A DNA stretch of 64,000 nucleotides from Larkinella sp. C7 (GTDB lineage: Bacteria; Bacteroidota; Bacteroidia; Cytophagales; Spirosomataceae), in assembly GCF_006149005.1 (NCBI RefSeq), contig NZ_VBSL01000021.1, positions 22,604-86,603 of the forward strand, in the 5' to 3' direction. The notes beneath the pieces are model-generated. The model was given only the letters and a program-made list of their open reading frames with translations, did not search any database and had not been told where the DNA came from. The position numbers were made by a program, and so were the translations under genes. Numbering within the stretch: position 1 is the first letter of the stretch; the number at the start of each line of letters is the position of its first letter. Positions 55,581-63,938 of the stretch are shown here, piece after piece.

Positions 55581-55612
55581 ATCGTGTACATACCGTACGG
55601 TATGTACACGAT
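55581..55612. repeat. 32-bp perfect palindrome
   Basis: ATCGTGTACATACCGT (55581-55596) is followed directly by its exact reverse complement (55597-55612), with no spacer. It starts 11 bases after a stop codon. The lack of a loop and T-tract argues against an ordinary terminator; a dimeric-protein binding site or cruciform is possible. Confidence 0.85.
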
Positions 55613-55690
55613 TTAAATTGCCCATACTGGACTATACAAATCCTTATTCCAGTTTGAGGGTTCAAATTGGAAACCAACCCTATTTTGATC

Positions 55691-55897
55691 ATGAAGGCCA
55701 AGGCCACTATTGAACTGCTTACCGCTGGAAAGGAGATTGAGGACATTAAAAATGCCCTCGCCAGTCTAATTGCAATCAACTACGAAATCCTGATTATCGG
55801 AGAGTCAAAAGAAACGGCATGGGGCTTTCTGACGAAAGTGGTTATGACCAAGGATACGGATAACCTAAAACTTACAATCTACAAGAACTCAAATTAA
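55691..55897 (+). CDS. Hypothetical small protein
   Basis: A 68-residue protein from ATG 55691 (KAKATIELLTAGKEIEDIKN). Looks like a small alpha/beta fold. A TTG at 55667 is an alternative start. No family recognised. Confidence 0.45.
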   Translation: MKAKATIELLTAGKEIEDIKNALASLIAINYEILIIGESKETAWGFLTKVVMTKDTDNLKLTIYKNSN

Positions 55898-55901
55898 TGC
55901 C

Positions 55902-56126
55902 ATGGCCATCACGGATCAACTCACCGAATTCAATAAAAAGCGGTTCAAACAATACTGGACCCGCAAAGGATATACCGTTGCCCATGCTCGAAATATACTG
56001 TTTCGGCTGTATGGTATCGAGTGCAATCAGGCTGCCGTCGATGCTGAGGTTGATCCGGTTGTTGATCCTGAATTGAGCAGCCAGGCACGTGCTCAACTGG
56101 TGTCCAATAATCCGGGAAAAGAATAG
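55902..56126 (+). CDS. Hypothetical small protein
   Basis: A 74-residue protein starting 4 bases after the previous gene (AITDQLTEFNKKRFKQYW, then GYTVAHARNILFRLYGI). It is helical and basic at its N-terminus, acidic later. No domain recognised. Confidence 0.5.
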   Translation: MAITDQLTEFNKKRFKQYWTRKGYTVAHARNILFRLYGIECNQAAVDAEVDPVVDPELSSQARAQLVSNNPGKE

Positions 56127-56231
56127 ACAGAGCGGTACTTTCCTCGCAGATTTTTTACATGGAACCTAATAAAATAATTACTTCATGGAAGCAAATTTTG
56201 TAATATTGAATCCCACTGAACAATTGCTACT

Positions 56232-56636
56232 GTGTTGGAACAGATCGATGAGCACATACTCCAGGTTGCAACCAATCATTTAGCGGCCGCTGAGCATGCT
56301 AAACAATTACTGGAGAAAGCGGAAGATCGGCTCATTTCCGGTTCTCCGGGTACCATCAGTCTGAAACGGTACGGCCACCGGCCATTATCTCAGAATGATG
56401 TCGATAGTATTATCAACGCCCTTGGATCTGACGTCGACAAACAGGCGATCGCTAATTTAGGGAACGCGCAGCGAGCATTATCGGAGCGCCTGAAAGGTAC
56501 TGCACACGTTGGGCTTGTCATCGAGCAGGCCCATATCCCTTATGCTCAGTATTATCAGCGATCGCTAAAGCCGGAACTTTGGAAACCGGAGCAAATGGTA
56601 GCCGTCGTTGAGGTTTTGAAGCGGCTGCGCGTATAG
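56232..56636 (+). CDS. Hypothetical helical protein
   Basis: A 134-residue protein with a GTG start at 56232 (TTG at 56235 also possible). Helical throughout (LQVATNHLAAAEHAKQLLEK). No family known to me. It is convergent with repB. Confidence 0.5.
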   Translation: MLEQIDEHILQVATNHLAAAEHAKQLLEKAEDRLISGSPGTISLKRYGHRPLSQNDVDSIINALGSDVDKQAIANLGNAQRALSERLKGTAHVGLVIEQAHIPYAQYYQRSLKPELWKPEQMVAVVEVLKRLRV

Positions 56637-56784
56637 TCGTTTACAAAACTGTCTGGGTATGATTATTGGATTGGATCAATTAGTGCAAATTGGGATATTT
56701 TCCACTTTCCTCAGTAGAGGGTTGCTCGTAAGTCCGGTTTTTTGCCAGCTTCAGATTGCTATACTACATTCGAATAGTGATCGC

Positions 56785-57888
56785 TTATTGCTTAAACAAA
56801 TCACCATTAATAATACTAGCCAATGTCTGTACCCCTCCGAATCGCTTGTTTTCCGCGGGCGTCTGCGTGAATGTCAATTCGGGAGCGCTAGTGGCTTTAT
56901 CGGGTTTAACCTGATCGATTCCCAAGGACTTAACCAGATAGGCAGTGGGATTCTTTACGCCTGGACGTAAACCATTAGTCAACTCCGAATGAATCCGGTA
57001 GAATGTATCCAGAAGCTCAAATTCAGAGGTAATCAGATCCTTTTGCCACCTTGTCAATTTGTATTTTGCCAGCAAAGGCCAGGCTAACTGAACTGCCTCA
57101 TGAATTGACATCCCCCTGAGCGCTTGTCGGTCCTGCTCAACGCCTTGCTCGGCTAATTGTCGATCAGTTTTCACCGTAAATTCGAGCTCCAGGACCTTCT
57201 TACCTGACTTTTGGGATGGATTCCAGTCGAGGGCAATGTTTGCCTTTTCATGCAGTTCCTTCTGAGAAACAACGAGCGCATTCAGTACAAAATCATTATA
57301 ACGATAGGTTTCCGGGCAATTAAGCATTCTGCGAAGCTCATCGACTGCGTACCGAAACCGGTACTGGCCACGGTGAAAATACATTGAGACAATCTCAAAC
57401 ATTCTTTTCGCATAAACGGAAGCCAGCGAAAGCATGACTTCGTTTTCATATTGGGTATAGCGTTGACCCAATTCGGCAAAATATGGCACTACATTGGCCA
57501 GCATGGTAATTTCAATAACCTTTAGGCCATCCGCCCCAATTCCAGATTGTACTAGAGGGAAAGGTGTTATAAAAGTGAAATCACCCTTTTTGTCATCCCT
57601 AAATGACATTCTTTTTTTACTTAATGACTCAGCCGCTTTAACAACCTGATCGTATCTTGATTTGGTCAATTGTTGAATCGGAATTTGAATCAGGACATTT
57701 ACACGGGGCTCTATTTTTCCTTTTACGGCCATGTTGCCAAGCTGGTTCACTACTAAGGTCACAATGTTTTTTTCGAGTTCGGTAAACTCCTGGCGTGACT
57801 CCGTGAAGAGGTTAGATTGGTAATTGGTCGAGTATTTAATAAAGGTTGGCTGAGTAAATGCCAGTGAGTCCGAAGGTTCTTGATCCAT
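56785..57888 (-). CDS. repB: Replication initiator, RepB/Rep_3 family
   Basis: A 367-residue protein with two winged-helix domains. Marks are FTELEKNIVTLVVNQLGNMA in WH1 and MLSLASVYAKRMFEIVSMYF and FRYAVDELRRMLNCPETYRY in the second. Rep_3 proteins bind iterons to open the origin. Iterons are found upstream of its start at 57943-57978 and, beyond a transposon, at 63791-63938. The gene itself is intact. Confidence 0.92.
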   Translation of the reverse strand: MDQEPSDSLAFTQPTFIKYSTNYQSNLFTESRQEFTELEKNIVTLVVNQLGNMAVKGKIEPRVNVLIQIPIQQLTKSRYDQVVKAAESLSKKRMSFRDDKKGDFTFITPFPLVQSGIGADGLKVIEITMLANVVPYFAELGQRYTQYENEVMLSLASVYAKRMFEIVSMYFHRGQYRFRYAVDELRRMLNCPETYRYNDFVLNALVVSQKELHEKANIALDWNPSQKSGKKVLELEFTVKTDRQLAEQGVEQDRQALRGMSIHEAVQLAWPLLAKYKLTRWQKDLITSEFELLDTFYRIHSELTNGLRPGVKNPTAYLVKSLGIDQVKPDKATSAPELTFTQTPAENKRFGGVQTLASIINGDLFKQ

Positions 57889-57942
57889 AAGCTTATGCAG
57901 TGGAGGTCCTAGTTGTAAATATATATAACAAGTTTATAAGTT

Positions 57943-57978
57943 GCAACCTTGTTTTTCAACCTACCAAACCTTGTTTTT
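57943..57978 (+). repeat. Iterons, left part of the origin
   Basis: One full iteron CCTACCAAACCTTGTTTTT (57960-57978) and one partial (57943-57956, AACCTTGTTTTT). These lie about 60-75 bases upstream of the repB start and have the same orientation as the right-hand group. Confidence 0.85.
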
Positions 57979-58075
57979 ACCCATTTAGGCTAATGGCATT
58001 TACAAAGAATAAAGAGAAGAAGAGACTAAGGACTGAGTAGTAGTACTATAAAACATAGTTTTAGTACTAAAATTA

Positions 58076-58119
58076 GAGGTTTTTCTTACAAATGTCCGGA
58101 AAACGGCGTTAGTAAACTA
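58076..58119 (+). repeat. Left terminal inverted repeat of the transposon
   Basis: Begins GAGGTTTTTCTTACAAAT and ends GGCGTTAGTAAACTA. It differs from the right end at three positions (one near the tip, two in the middle). The adjacent AATTA is the target duplication. Confidence 0.9.
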
Positions 58120-58286
58120 CGCTTTTAGTTTTGAGGCATAATTTATACACTGTTCTATACGAAATTTCCAGTTGCCTTGAAATAGGGTTCTTCTGGTCCG
58201 CCAACCCGGTCCCAACCGCAGCGGCGGCCAATGAGTTAGTTTACTCTGTTTGACTATTTGCACATAGTTTTTAATCTTCAAAAATA

Positions 58287-58320
58287 TATTTAAGCAAATA
58301 CTTAAATACTGTTATATTTG
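58287..58320 (+). promoter_or_regulatory. Operator and promoter of the transposon mercury module
   Basis: An inverted repeat TATTTAAG...CTTAAATA (58287-58308, 6-base centre) precedes TATATTTG (58313-58320), an exact -7 box. The dyad occupies the -33 region, as expected for an ArsR-family repressor. The next gene encodes such a repressor. Confidence 0.72.
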
Positions 58321-58340
58321 CCCAAATATTAGTGGCAGAT

Positions 58341-58736
58341 ATGGAAGATGTAGAAAAAGAGTCAGATCAAATTAGTAGCTGCATCCGTTTGTTCGCGGAT
58401 CAAGAGCAGATCCAACTATGCAAGGAAACCTTAGACGAAAATGAAGACGCTTTTACCAGGTTAGCGCAGGTTTATGCGCTTGCTGGAAATGAGGCCCGGC
58501 TTAAAATACTTTATCTTATCCAGCAGCAGAACGAGCTTTGTCCTTGCGATTTGAGTGATATTTTGCAAATGACCGTCCCTGCTATTTCTCAGCACCTGCG
58601 AAAACTGAAAGATGCCAGTTTAGTACGTACCAGAAAAACTGGACAAACTATCTTTTATTCGATCATACCTGATCAGGCCAGTATCATCGGTCAACTATTT
58701 GTTGATATCCCCAGTCAAGAAAGTGTAGCCTTATGA
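58341..58736 (+). CDS. ArsR/SmtB family regulator of the transposon mercury module
   Basis: A 131-residue winged-helix protein from ATG 58341 (an in-frame GTG is at 58332). The HTH reads LQMTVPAISQHLRKLKDASL; the sensor cysteines are NELCPCDLSDI, with others in the N-terminus (SSCIRLF and IQLCKET). It overlaps merTP by 4 bp. It replaces the MerR seen in typical mercury operons and probably responds to Hg(II) or another thiophilic metal. Confidence 0.87.
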   Translation: MEDVEKESDQISSCIRLFADQEQIQLCKETLDENEDAFTRLAQVYALAGNEARLKILYLIQQQNELCPCDLSDILQMTVPAISQHLRKLKDASLVRTRKTGQTIFYSIIPDQASIIGQLFVDIPSQESVAL

Positions 58737-59320
58737 AAGCGTCCAAAATCACCGCTAATGCCAGCATACTAACTGCATTGGCAAGTTCTGTTTGCTGTAT
58801 CACACCATTATTGGCCATGGTGGCCGGGACAAGCAGCTTGGCAACCACTTTTGATTGGATTGCGCCTGCGCGTCCTTATTTTATTGCTGGAACCGTATTG
58901 ATTTTGGGTTTTGCATGGTATCAGCAGTTAAAACCCGCTTCCGAAGACTCATGTAATTGTGGACCTGAAAACAAACCATTTATGCAAACCAAAAAGTTTT
59001 TAAGCCTGGTAACCCTTGCAGCAGTACTTCTGATTGCCGTCCCAAGTTATTCAGGACTGGCCTATCAGCAAAAGCAGGAAGCACAACAACCGGTTTCCAA
59101 AACAGACCAAACAGCCTATATAAAAATTAAGGGAATGACCTGTGAAGGGTGTGAACATCATGTTAAACAGGAAGTTAATAAGTTAAAAGGCATACGGCAG
59201 GTTCAGGTCTCGTATAAGAATGGCAATGCAACGGTTAGATATGATAGTAAGAAAACGTCACTGGCAGAAATTAAAAAGGCAGTCGACGCTACTGGTTATA
59301 AAGTTGTTGAAACAAACTAA
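58733..59320 (+). CDS. merTP: Mercuric transport protein MerTP (transposon copy)
   Basis: A 195-residue protein, same length as the copy at 23564 and clearly paralogous. It has the SSVCCITPLL Cys pair in the first helix, DSCNCGP in the loop and GMTCEGCEHHVKQEV in the C-terminal HMA domain. It brings Hg(II) inward. The N-terminal half differs more from the other copy than the HMA domain does. Confidence 0.88.
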   Translation: MKASKITANASILTALASSVCCITPLLAMVAGTSSLATTFDWIAPARPYFIAGTVLILGFAWYQQLKPASEDSCNCGPENKPFMQTKKFLSLVTLAAVLLIAVPSYSGLAYQQKQEAQQPVSKTDQTAYIKIKGMTCEGCEHHVKQEVNKLKGIRQVQVSYKNGNATVRYDSKKTSLAEIKKAVDATGYKVVETN

Positions 59321-59326
59321 GCAGTT

Positions 59327-59536
59327 ATGAATTTAATATTGGAATCCATACTTACTTGTCCGCATTGCGGCACCCGACGCTTGGAAACAATGCCTGTTGA
59401 TGCATGTATGTACTTTTACGAGTGTACAAATTGCAAAACATTGTTAAAGCCTGCTTCCGGTGACTGCTGTGTTTTTTGCACTTATGGAACCCAAAAATGT
59501 CCCCCGATACAATTGAATAAGTCGTGCTGTGCTTGA
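59327..59536 (+). CDS. GDCCVxC-domain protein (transposon copy)
   Basis: A 69-residue Cys-rich protein with CPHCGTRR, CMYFYECTNC, GDCCVFCTY and a C-terminal SCC. It is the partner of merTP, as at 24154, and keeps the same gene order, 6 bases after merTP. Confidence 0.82.
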   Translation: MNLILESILTCPHCGTRRLETMPVDACMYFYECTNCKTLLKPASGDCCVFCTYGTQKCPPIQLNKSCCA

Positions 59537-59541
59537 ACTAA

Positions 59542-59967
59542 ATGATATCAGTATCTATGAAAATGAAGAAAACGATCCCAGCTCTTCCTGTTAAAAACAT
59601 TGACGAATCCGTTAAATTCTATTCTGAAAAGTTAGGTTTTACAGCACCTTATTATGACGATGGCTTTGCAAAAGTAGTCCGGGACGAAATTGAAATCCAC
59701 TTGTGGGCATCTTCGGATGAAAGCTGGAAGAATAAAGGCTTATCCCTGGTAGCAGATCCAATTTGCAGTGGGGCTGAAAGCTTTCTGGCAGGCACGGCCA
59801 GTTGCCGGATTGAAGTCCAGGGTATTGATGAGTTGTACGAAGAATATAAAAAGCAAGGTGTAATTTATGATATTGACACTGTTGTACAAGAGCAGCCATG
59901 GGGAGACCGGGAATTTCCGGCACTAGACCACCATCGCAATCTGTTAACTTTTTATGAGGAGATTTAG
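59542..59967 (+). CDS. VOC (glyoxalase/bleomycin-resistance) family protein
   Basis: A 141-residue protein of the vicinal-oxygen-chelate fold. Marks are PALPVKNIDESVKFYSEKLG at the N-terminus, EIHLWASSD, and WGDREFPALDHHRNLLTFYE at the end, as in bleomycin-binding proteins. Later in-frame ATGs (59557, 59563) could be the start. It is the last cargo gene. Resistance by drug binding is possible; a metal or thiol role cannot be excluded. Confidence 0.85.
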   Translation: MISVSMKMKKTIPALPVKNIDESVKFYSEKLGFTAPYYDDGFAKVVRDEIEIHLWASSDESWKNKGLSLVADPICSGAESFLAGTASCRIEVQGIDELYEEYKKQGVIYDIDTVVQEQPWGDREFPALDHHRNLLTFYEEI

Positions 59968-60004
59968 AAAAGCCAAGATCATCATTGATGCTAAATTAAC
60001 GCGG

Positions 60005-60619
60005 TTAAAGAGTATCCTTCGCTTTGGATAGGTAGTTGTAAACTGTTCCATAAGCTATTCCTAGTTGTTTAGAAATCTTGTTCATTGATAATCCTTGCTT
60101 TTGCAAATCAAAAATTTCATTCTGTCGATCCATTGATATAGTTGGCCGTGAAATACGTTTTCCTTGTGCTTTTGCCCTTGCCATACCGGCTTTAACCCTT
60201 TGGCTGATCAGTGAGCTCTCAAATTGGGCCAGAGAAGCCATCACATGAAATATCAGCTCACCAGTCGGCGTGGTGGTATCAATATTTTCCTGATAGGAGA
60301 TAAAATCTATTCCCATACTCTGAAATTCCTTCATGGCATTGACCAGTGCCTGGGTTGAGCGGGCAAAGCGGTCATACCGCCAAACCAGGACTACATCCAG
60401 CTTTCTCTTTCTGGCCGCTTCCATCATCAATTTATACTGGACCCTGTCTTGGGTTGTTCCGGAAGCGTAGTCTATAAATTCTCCCATGACTTCAAAGTTT
60501 CGTCTTTGGGCGTAGTCCCGTAACTGGTCCAGCTGGGTCTGTGGATCCTGCCCTTTATCCAGAGTAGATACTCTGGCATATAGTGCTACCCGTTTGGCCC
60601 GATTGTTCTGTTTTTTCAT
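60005..60619 (-). CDS. tnpR: Serine resolvase of the transposon
   Basis: A 204-residue resolvase. The catalytic start is RVALYARVSTLDKGQDPQTQ with the nucleophile Ser, and the conserved RYDRFARSTQALVNAM follows. The C-terminal HTH is GLSMNKISKQLGIAYGTVYN. It resolves cointegrates at the res site between this gene and tnpA. Divergent from tnpA. Confidence 0.92.
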   Translation of the reverse strand: MKKQNNRAKRVALYARVSTLDKGQDPQTQLDQLRDYAQRRNFEVMGEFIDYASGTTQDRVQYKLMMEAARKRKLDVVLVWRYDRFARSTQALVNAMKEFQSMGIDFISYQENIDTTTPTGELIFHVMASLAQFESSLISQRVKAGMARAKAQGKRISRPTISMDRQNEIFDLQKQGLSMNKISKQLGIAYGTVYNYLSKAKDTL

Positions 60620-60739
60620 TTAATTGCTTATCAAAAAGGAACTCCTTTACAAATATACTTTTTAACGCTTAAAAACAGGCTTTAAACCTATTGCAGACGG
60701 GGTGAATTTTGATACCCTTTTTGATAGCCCCATTTTCAT
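60620..60739. other. Candidate res site between tnpR and tnpA
   Basis: TATCAAAAAGG (60629-60639) and its exact inverse CCTTTTTGATA (60716-60726) flank the intergenic region, which is AT-rich. Such inverted subsites for the resolvase, with both promoters, are normal in Tn3-family elements. Confidence 0.6.
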
Positions 60740-63727
60740 ATGGCATCACGATTTTTGAACCAATCCCAGCGTGAACGTTACGAAAAGGTCCCGACAGAAA
60801 TATCAGAATATGACCTGATGCAATTTTTCCAAATCACGCGGCAGGACAATATTTTTCTTAAATCGTTCAGAGGGGAGCACAACCGGCTAGCGATCGCACT
60901 CCAGATTGGGATTGTCCGGTTCATGGGTTTTCTTCCAGACAAATGGCAGCAGCAGATCCCGGCAAATGTAGCTGCCATGGTAAGTAGGCAACTGGATTCT
61001 GATATTGAACTGTTATTAATATACGGGCAACGGGATAAGACCAGAACGGAGCATTTAAATGTAATCTTAAAATATTTGAAATTCCGCCGGTGGCAGCCCC
61101 TGGATGAAATCTGGCTTTTGCCCTGGCTGCTCGATAAGGGGATGGAACATGACAACCAGCCGATATTGCTCAGGCAAGTGTGTTTAAAACTGGGGCAGGA
61201 AAAAATTATGAGGCCGTCTATTGGGACATTGGAAAGGATTGTTGGTAGCCTGGATGAACAGCTGCACCAGGAAACCTATCGAAGGCTTAGTTTGCTGCTG
61301 ACCGAGGAAATGAAGGCCAGGCTGACGCAAATAGTCGAATTGGACGATACCGGCGGCATCACTTTGCACCGTTGGCTTTGCCAAGTCCCCACCAGCAATA
61401 CGCCCAGGGCTATTAACCAGACGTTGGAAAAGATCAATTTTTTAAAATCATTAAACGTCCATGAATGGGACTTATCGGTAATAAGCCTAAACCGCAGAAA
61501 AAGGCTGGCCCAAATAGCCAGGAATGTTTCTAACAAGTATCTACAGCGGATGAACGCTACAAGGCGGTACCCGATTTTAATTTGCTTCCTGTATGAGAGC
61601 CTGATAGATACCAATGACAAGGTGTTGGAAATGTTTGATGATTATTGGGAGCACATTGTCAACGGATCAAAAAAGCAACTCGACACATATCAGCAGACCT
61701 TGTTCAAATCACAGAACGAGGCGATGAAAACCCTGTCCCAGACTGTTAGTATTATCATCAATGACACCATTACAGACGATCAGCTCCGTACCTGTATTTT
61801 TGAAATATATCCAAAGGAAATGCTCAGGGAGGCATTACTGGTAACCGGGGCTGCTCTTCGCCCAGCCAGGCAAACTTACTTATACTATCTGAACAACTAC
61901 TATACAACCTTAAAACAATTCACCCCTAACCTTCTTAAAACCATTGACTTTCAAATTGCCCATTCCAAAGATGGCTTTCTGGGTGTGCTTGATATTTTGA
62001 CCGGGTTGCAAACGGGCAAAAGAAGAAAACTGCCTGATGACGCGCCGATTGATTTTATAACGCCTTCCTGGAACAAACTGATTTTTGAAAACGATCAGCA
62101 ACAGCCGGAAGCCCTTCCACAACGCCAACCTTACGAATTATGTGCCCTGGCCAACTTGCGGGACCGGCTCCGTGCGGGCGATGTATTTATCAATATCTCC
62201 CGAAAATATGCCGACTTTAACTCGTTGCTTCTTTCAAATGTGCAGTGGGAACTGCTACGACAGGATTTTTGCAATCAAATGTCAATGCCAACTCTTCCCA
62301 CCGAGCGTATCGACCAGCGCTTGCAAGAGCTGGAATCACTGTTGAAACCGCTGGATGAGCTCTTGAATGCGGGTGGAGAGATCCGGCTTGAAGAAGGCAT
62401 CCTGGTAGTGCCTGCATTGCCGGCAGAAGATGTACCCTTTTCAGCAAAAGCACTCCGGGAACAAATCAATCAACGGCTCCCGAAAGTCAACATCACAGAT
62501 ATAATTAAAGAAGTGGATGCATGGATAAATTTTTCCGAACATCTTCATGGATTGGAAAATGAACCGCGTAACCAGGAACACCAGTCTATTTTATATGCGG
62601 CTGTTTTTGCATCCGGATGTAATATTCCTCTGTCGGATTTGGCTAGGTCTTGTGAGATTGATTATCAAACGCATTGGTGGACAAGCAATAACTATCTCTC
62701 AGAAGAGAATCTTAAAAAAGCCAACGATGCACTTGTTAACTTTCATTATCAACAATGGTTGAGCGGCTATTGGGGCGGGGGCACACTTTCATCCTCGGAC
62801 GGGCAGCGGTTCCCGACCAGCGGGAAAATCCGGAATGCGAAGGCGCTCCCCAATTATTTTGGTTACGGTAAGGGAATTACCTTTTATACACATACCTCGG
62901 ATCAATATAGCCAGTATGGCAGCCGGAGCATTTCGTCCACCGAAAGGGACGCCACTTACGTACTTGATGAAATTATAGGCAATGAAACCGATTTGACAAT
63001 ACTCGAACATACAACCGATACGTCAGGATATTCGGACCTAATCTTTGCGCTGTTTGATCTGCTGGGTATGGATTTTTGTCCAAGGATCCGGGACATAAAA
63101 GATCAGCGGCTGTGTAAAATCAAGGATCGGGAATGGGAATACCCTGCTTTGAAATTCACCGGTCGTGTTAATCCTGATTATCTCAAACAACATTTTGACG
63201 AACTTCTCAAAGTCGCAGCTTCCATTAAATCAGGGCGTGTAACCGCTTCATTGCTAATCTCTAAGCTTCAATCGTACCCGCGCCAAAATAACCTGATGTA
63301 TGTTTTGCAGGCTTATGGCCAGCTGGTAAAAACCATTTTTATCCTTAAATACCTGCTTAGCATGCCTTTACGTAGAAAGATCAACACACAGCTGATCAAA
63401 GGAGAGCAGCTGCACAACCTAAGACTTTATCTTTGGTTTGGCGGCGATGGGATTGTACGCAGAAAACAAGAAGAACAACAGCAAAAAGTGGTCAGGAGCT
63501 TGAACCTGATCACCAATATTGTCCTGGTATGGAACACGGTTTATATACAAGAAATTATCAAAGAATTACACCAGGAAGGATATCCGATAGATGAAAATGA
63601 CTTTGAATTTATCTCTCCTGCTCCATTTGCCCATATCAACCGGTTGGGAAAATACTCCTTCAACACAAACCCGGATCTTGGAGTCAATGGCTTACGGCCT
63701 TTGAGAAAGCCAAAACTAAATACATAG
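60740..63727 (+). CDS. tnpA: Tn3-family transposase
   Basis: A 995-residue transposase, normal for the family. The N-terminal DUF4158-type domain (about 5-165) is followed by a helical centre and the DDE domain: SSSDGQRFP (first Asp), HTTDTSGYSD (second Asp), and KGEQLHNLRLYLWFGG (Glu). Its TAG stop forms the first three bases of the right inverted repeat. It looks intact. Confidence 0.95.
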   Translation: MASRFLNQSQRERYEKVPTEISEYDLMQFFQITRQDNIFLKSFRGEHNRLAIALQIGIVRFMGFLPDKWQQQIPANVAAMVSRQLDSDIELLLIYGQRDKTRTEHLNVILKYLKFRRWQPLDEIWLLPWLLDKGMEHDNQPILLRQVCLKLGQEKIMRPSIGTLERIVGSLDEQLHQETYRRLSLLLTEEMKARLTQIVELDDTGGITLHRWLCQVPTSNTPRAINQTLEKINFLKSLNVHEWDLSVISLNRRKRLAQIARNVSNKYLQRMNATRRYPILICFLYESLIDTNDKVLEMFDDYWEHIVNGSKKQLDTYQQTLFKSQNEAMKTLSQTVSIIINDTITDDQLRTCIFEIYPKEMLREALLVTGAALRPARQTYLYYLNNYYTTLKQFTPNLLKTIDFQIAHSKDGFLGVLDILTGLQTGKRRKLPDDAPIDFITPSWNKLIFENDQQQPEALPQRQPYELCALANLRDRLRAGDVFINISRKYADFNSLLLSNVQWELLRQDFCNQMSMPTLPTERIDQRLQELESLLKPLDELLNAGGEIRLEEGILVVPALPAEDVPFSAKALREQINQRLPKVNITDIIKEVDAWINFSEHLHGLENEPRNQEHQSILYAAVFASGCNIPLSDLARSCEIDYQTHWWTSNNYLSEENLKKANDALVNFHYQQWLSGYWGGGTLSSSDGQRFPTSGKIRNAKALPNYFGYGKGITFYTHTSDQYSQYGSRSISSTERDATYVLDEIIGNETDLTILEHTTDTSGYSDLIFALFDLLGMDFCPRIRDIKDQRLCKIKDREWEYPALKFTGRVNPDYLKQHFDELLKVAASIKSGRVTASLLISKLQSYPRQNNLMYVLQAYGQLVKTIFILKYLLSMPLRRKINTQLIKGEQLHNLRLYLWFGGDGIVRRKQEEQQQKVVRSLNLITNIVLVWNTVYIQEIIKELHQEGYPIDENDFEFISPAPFAHINRLGKYSFNTNPDLGVNGLRPLRKPKLNT

Positions 63728-63768
63728 TTTACTAACGCCGTTTTCCGGCTATTTGTAAGAAGAACCTC
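63725..63768 (-). repeat. Right terminal inverted repeat of the transposon
   Basis: Reads inward GAGGTTCTTCTTACAAAT and on to GGCGTTAGTAAACTA; 41 of 44 positions match the left end. AATTA follows immediately outside. Confidence 0.9.
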
Positions 63769-63790
63769 AATTAGACCTCTATTTGTAGTA

Positions 63791-63938
63791 CCTACCAAAC
63801 CTTGTTTTTCAAATCGGGTACCTACCAAACCTTGTTATTGAGTCTACCAAAACTTGTAATAGTACCTACTGAACCTTGTTATTACATGTCTTTAAAACCT
63901 ACCAAACCTTGTTTTTCGACCTACTAAACCTTGTTTTT
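63791..63938 (+). repeat. Iterons, right part of the origin
   Basis: Six direct repeats related to CCTACCAAACCTTGTTTTT: 63791-63809, 63821-63838, 63844-63860, 63865-63882, 63898-63916 and 63920-63938. The first and fifth are identical to the left-hand unit; the others differ at one to four positions. They are separated from repB by the 5.7-kb transposon and most likely form the replication origin. An AT-rich stretch follows to the end of the window. Confidence 0.87.

Larger units (their letters stand above)
58076..63768. mobile_element. Tn3-family transposon with mercury module, inserted in the iteron region
   Basis: A complete 5693-bp element: 44-bp terminal inverted repeats (41 of 44 identical), a 5-bp direct duplication AATTA on both sides (58071-58075 and 63769-63773), a Tn3-family transposase, a serine resolvase with candidate res site and cargo genes for an ArsR-type regulator, MerTP, a GDCCVxC protein and a VOC protein. 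The intact duplication indicates a simple transposition event that has not rearranged since. Confidence 0.92.

Noticed and set aside
55581..55612. Palindrome as an ordinary terminator
   Set aside because: It has no loop and no T-run after the stem, so it is listed as a repeat.
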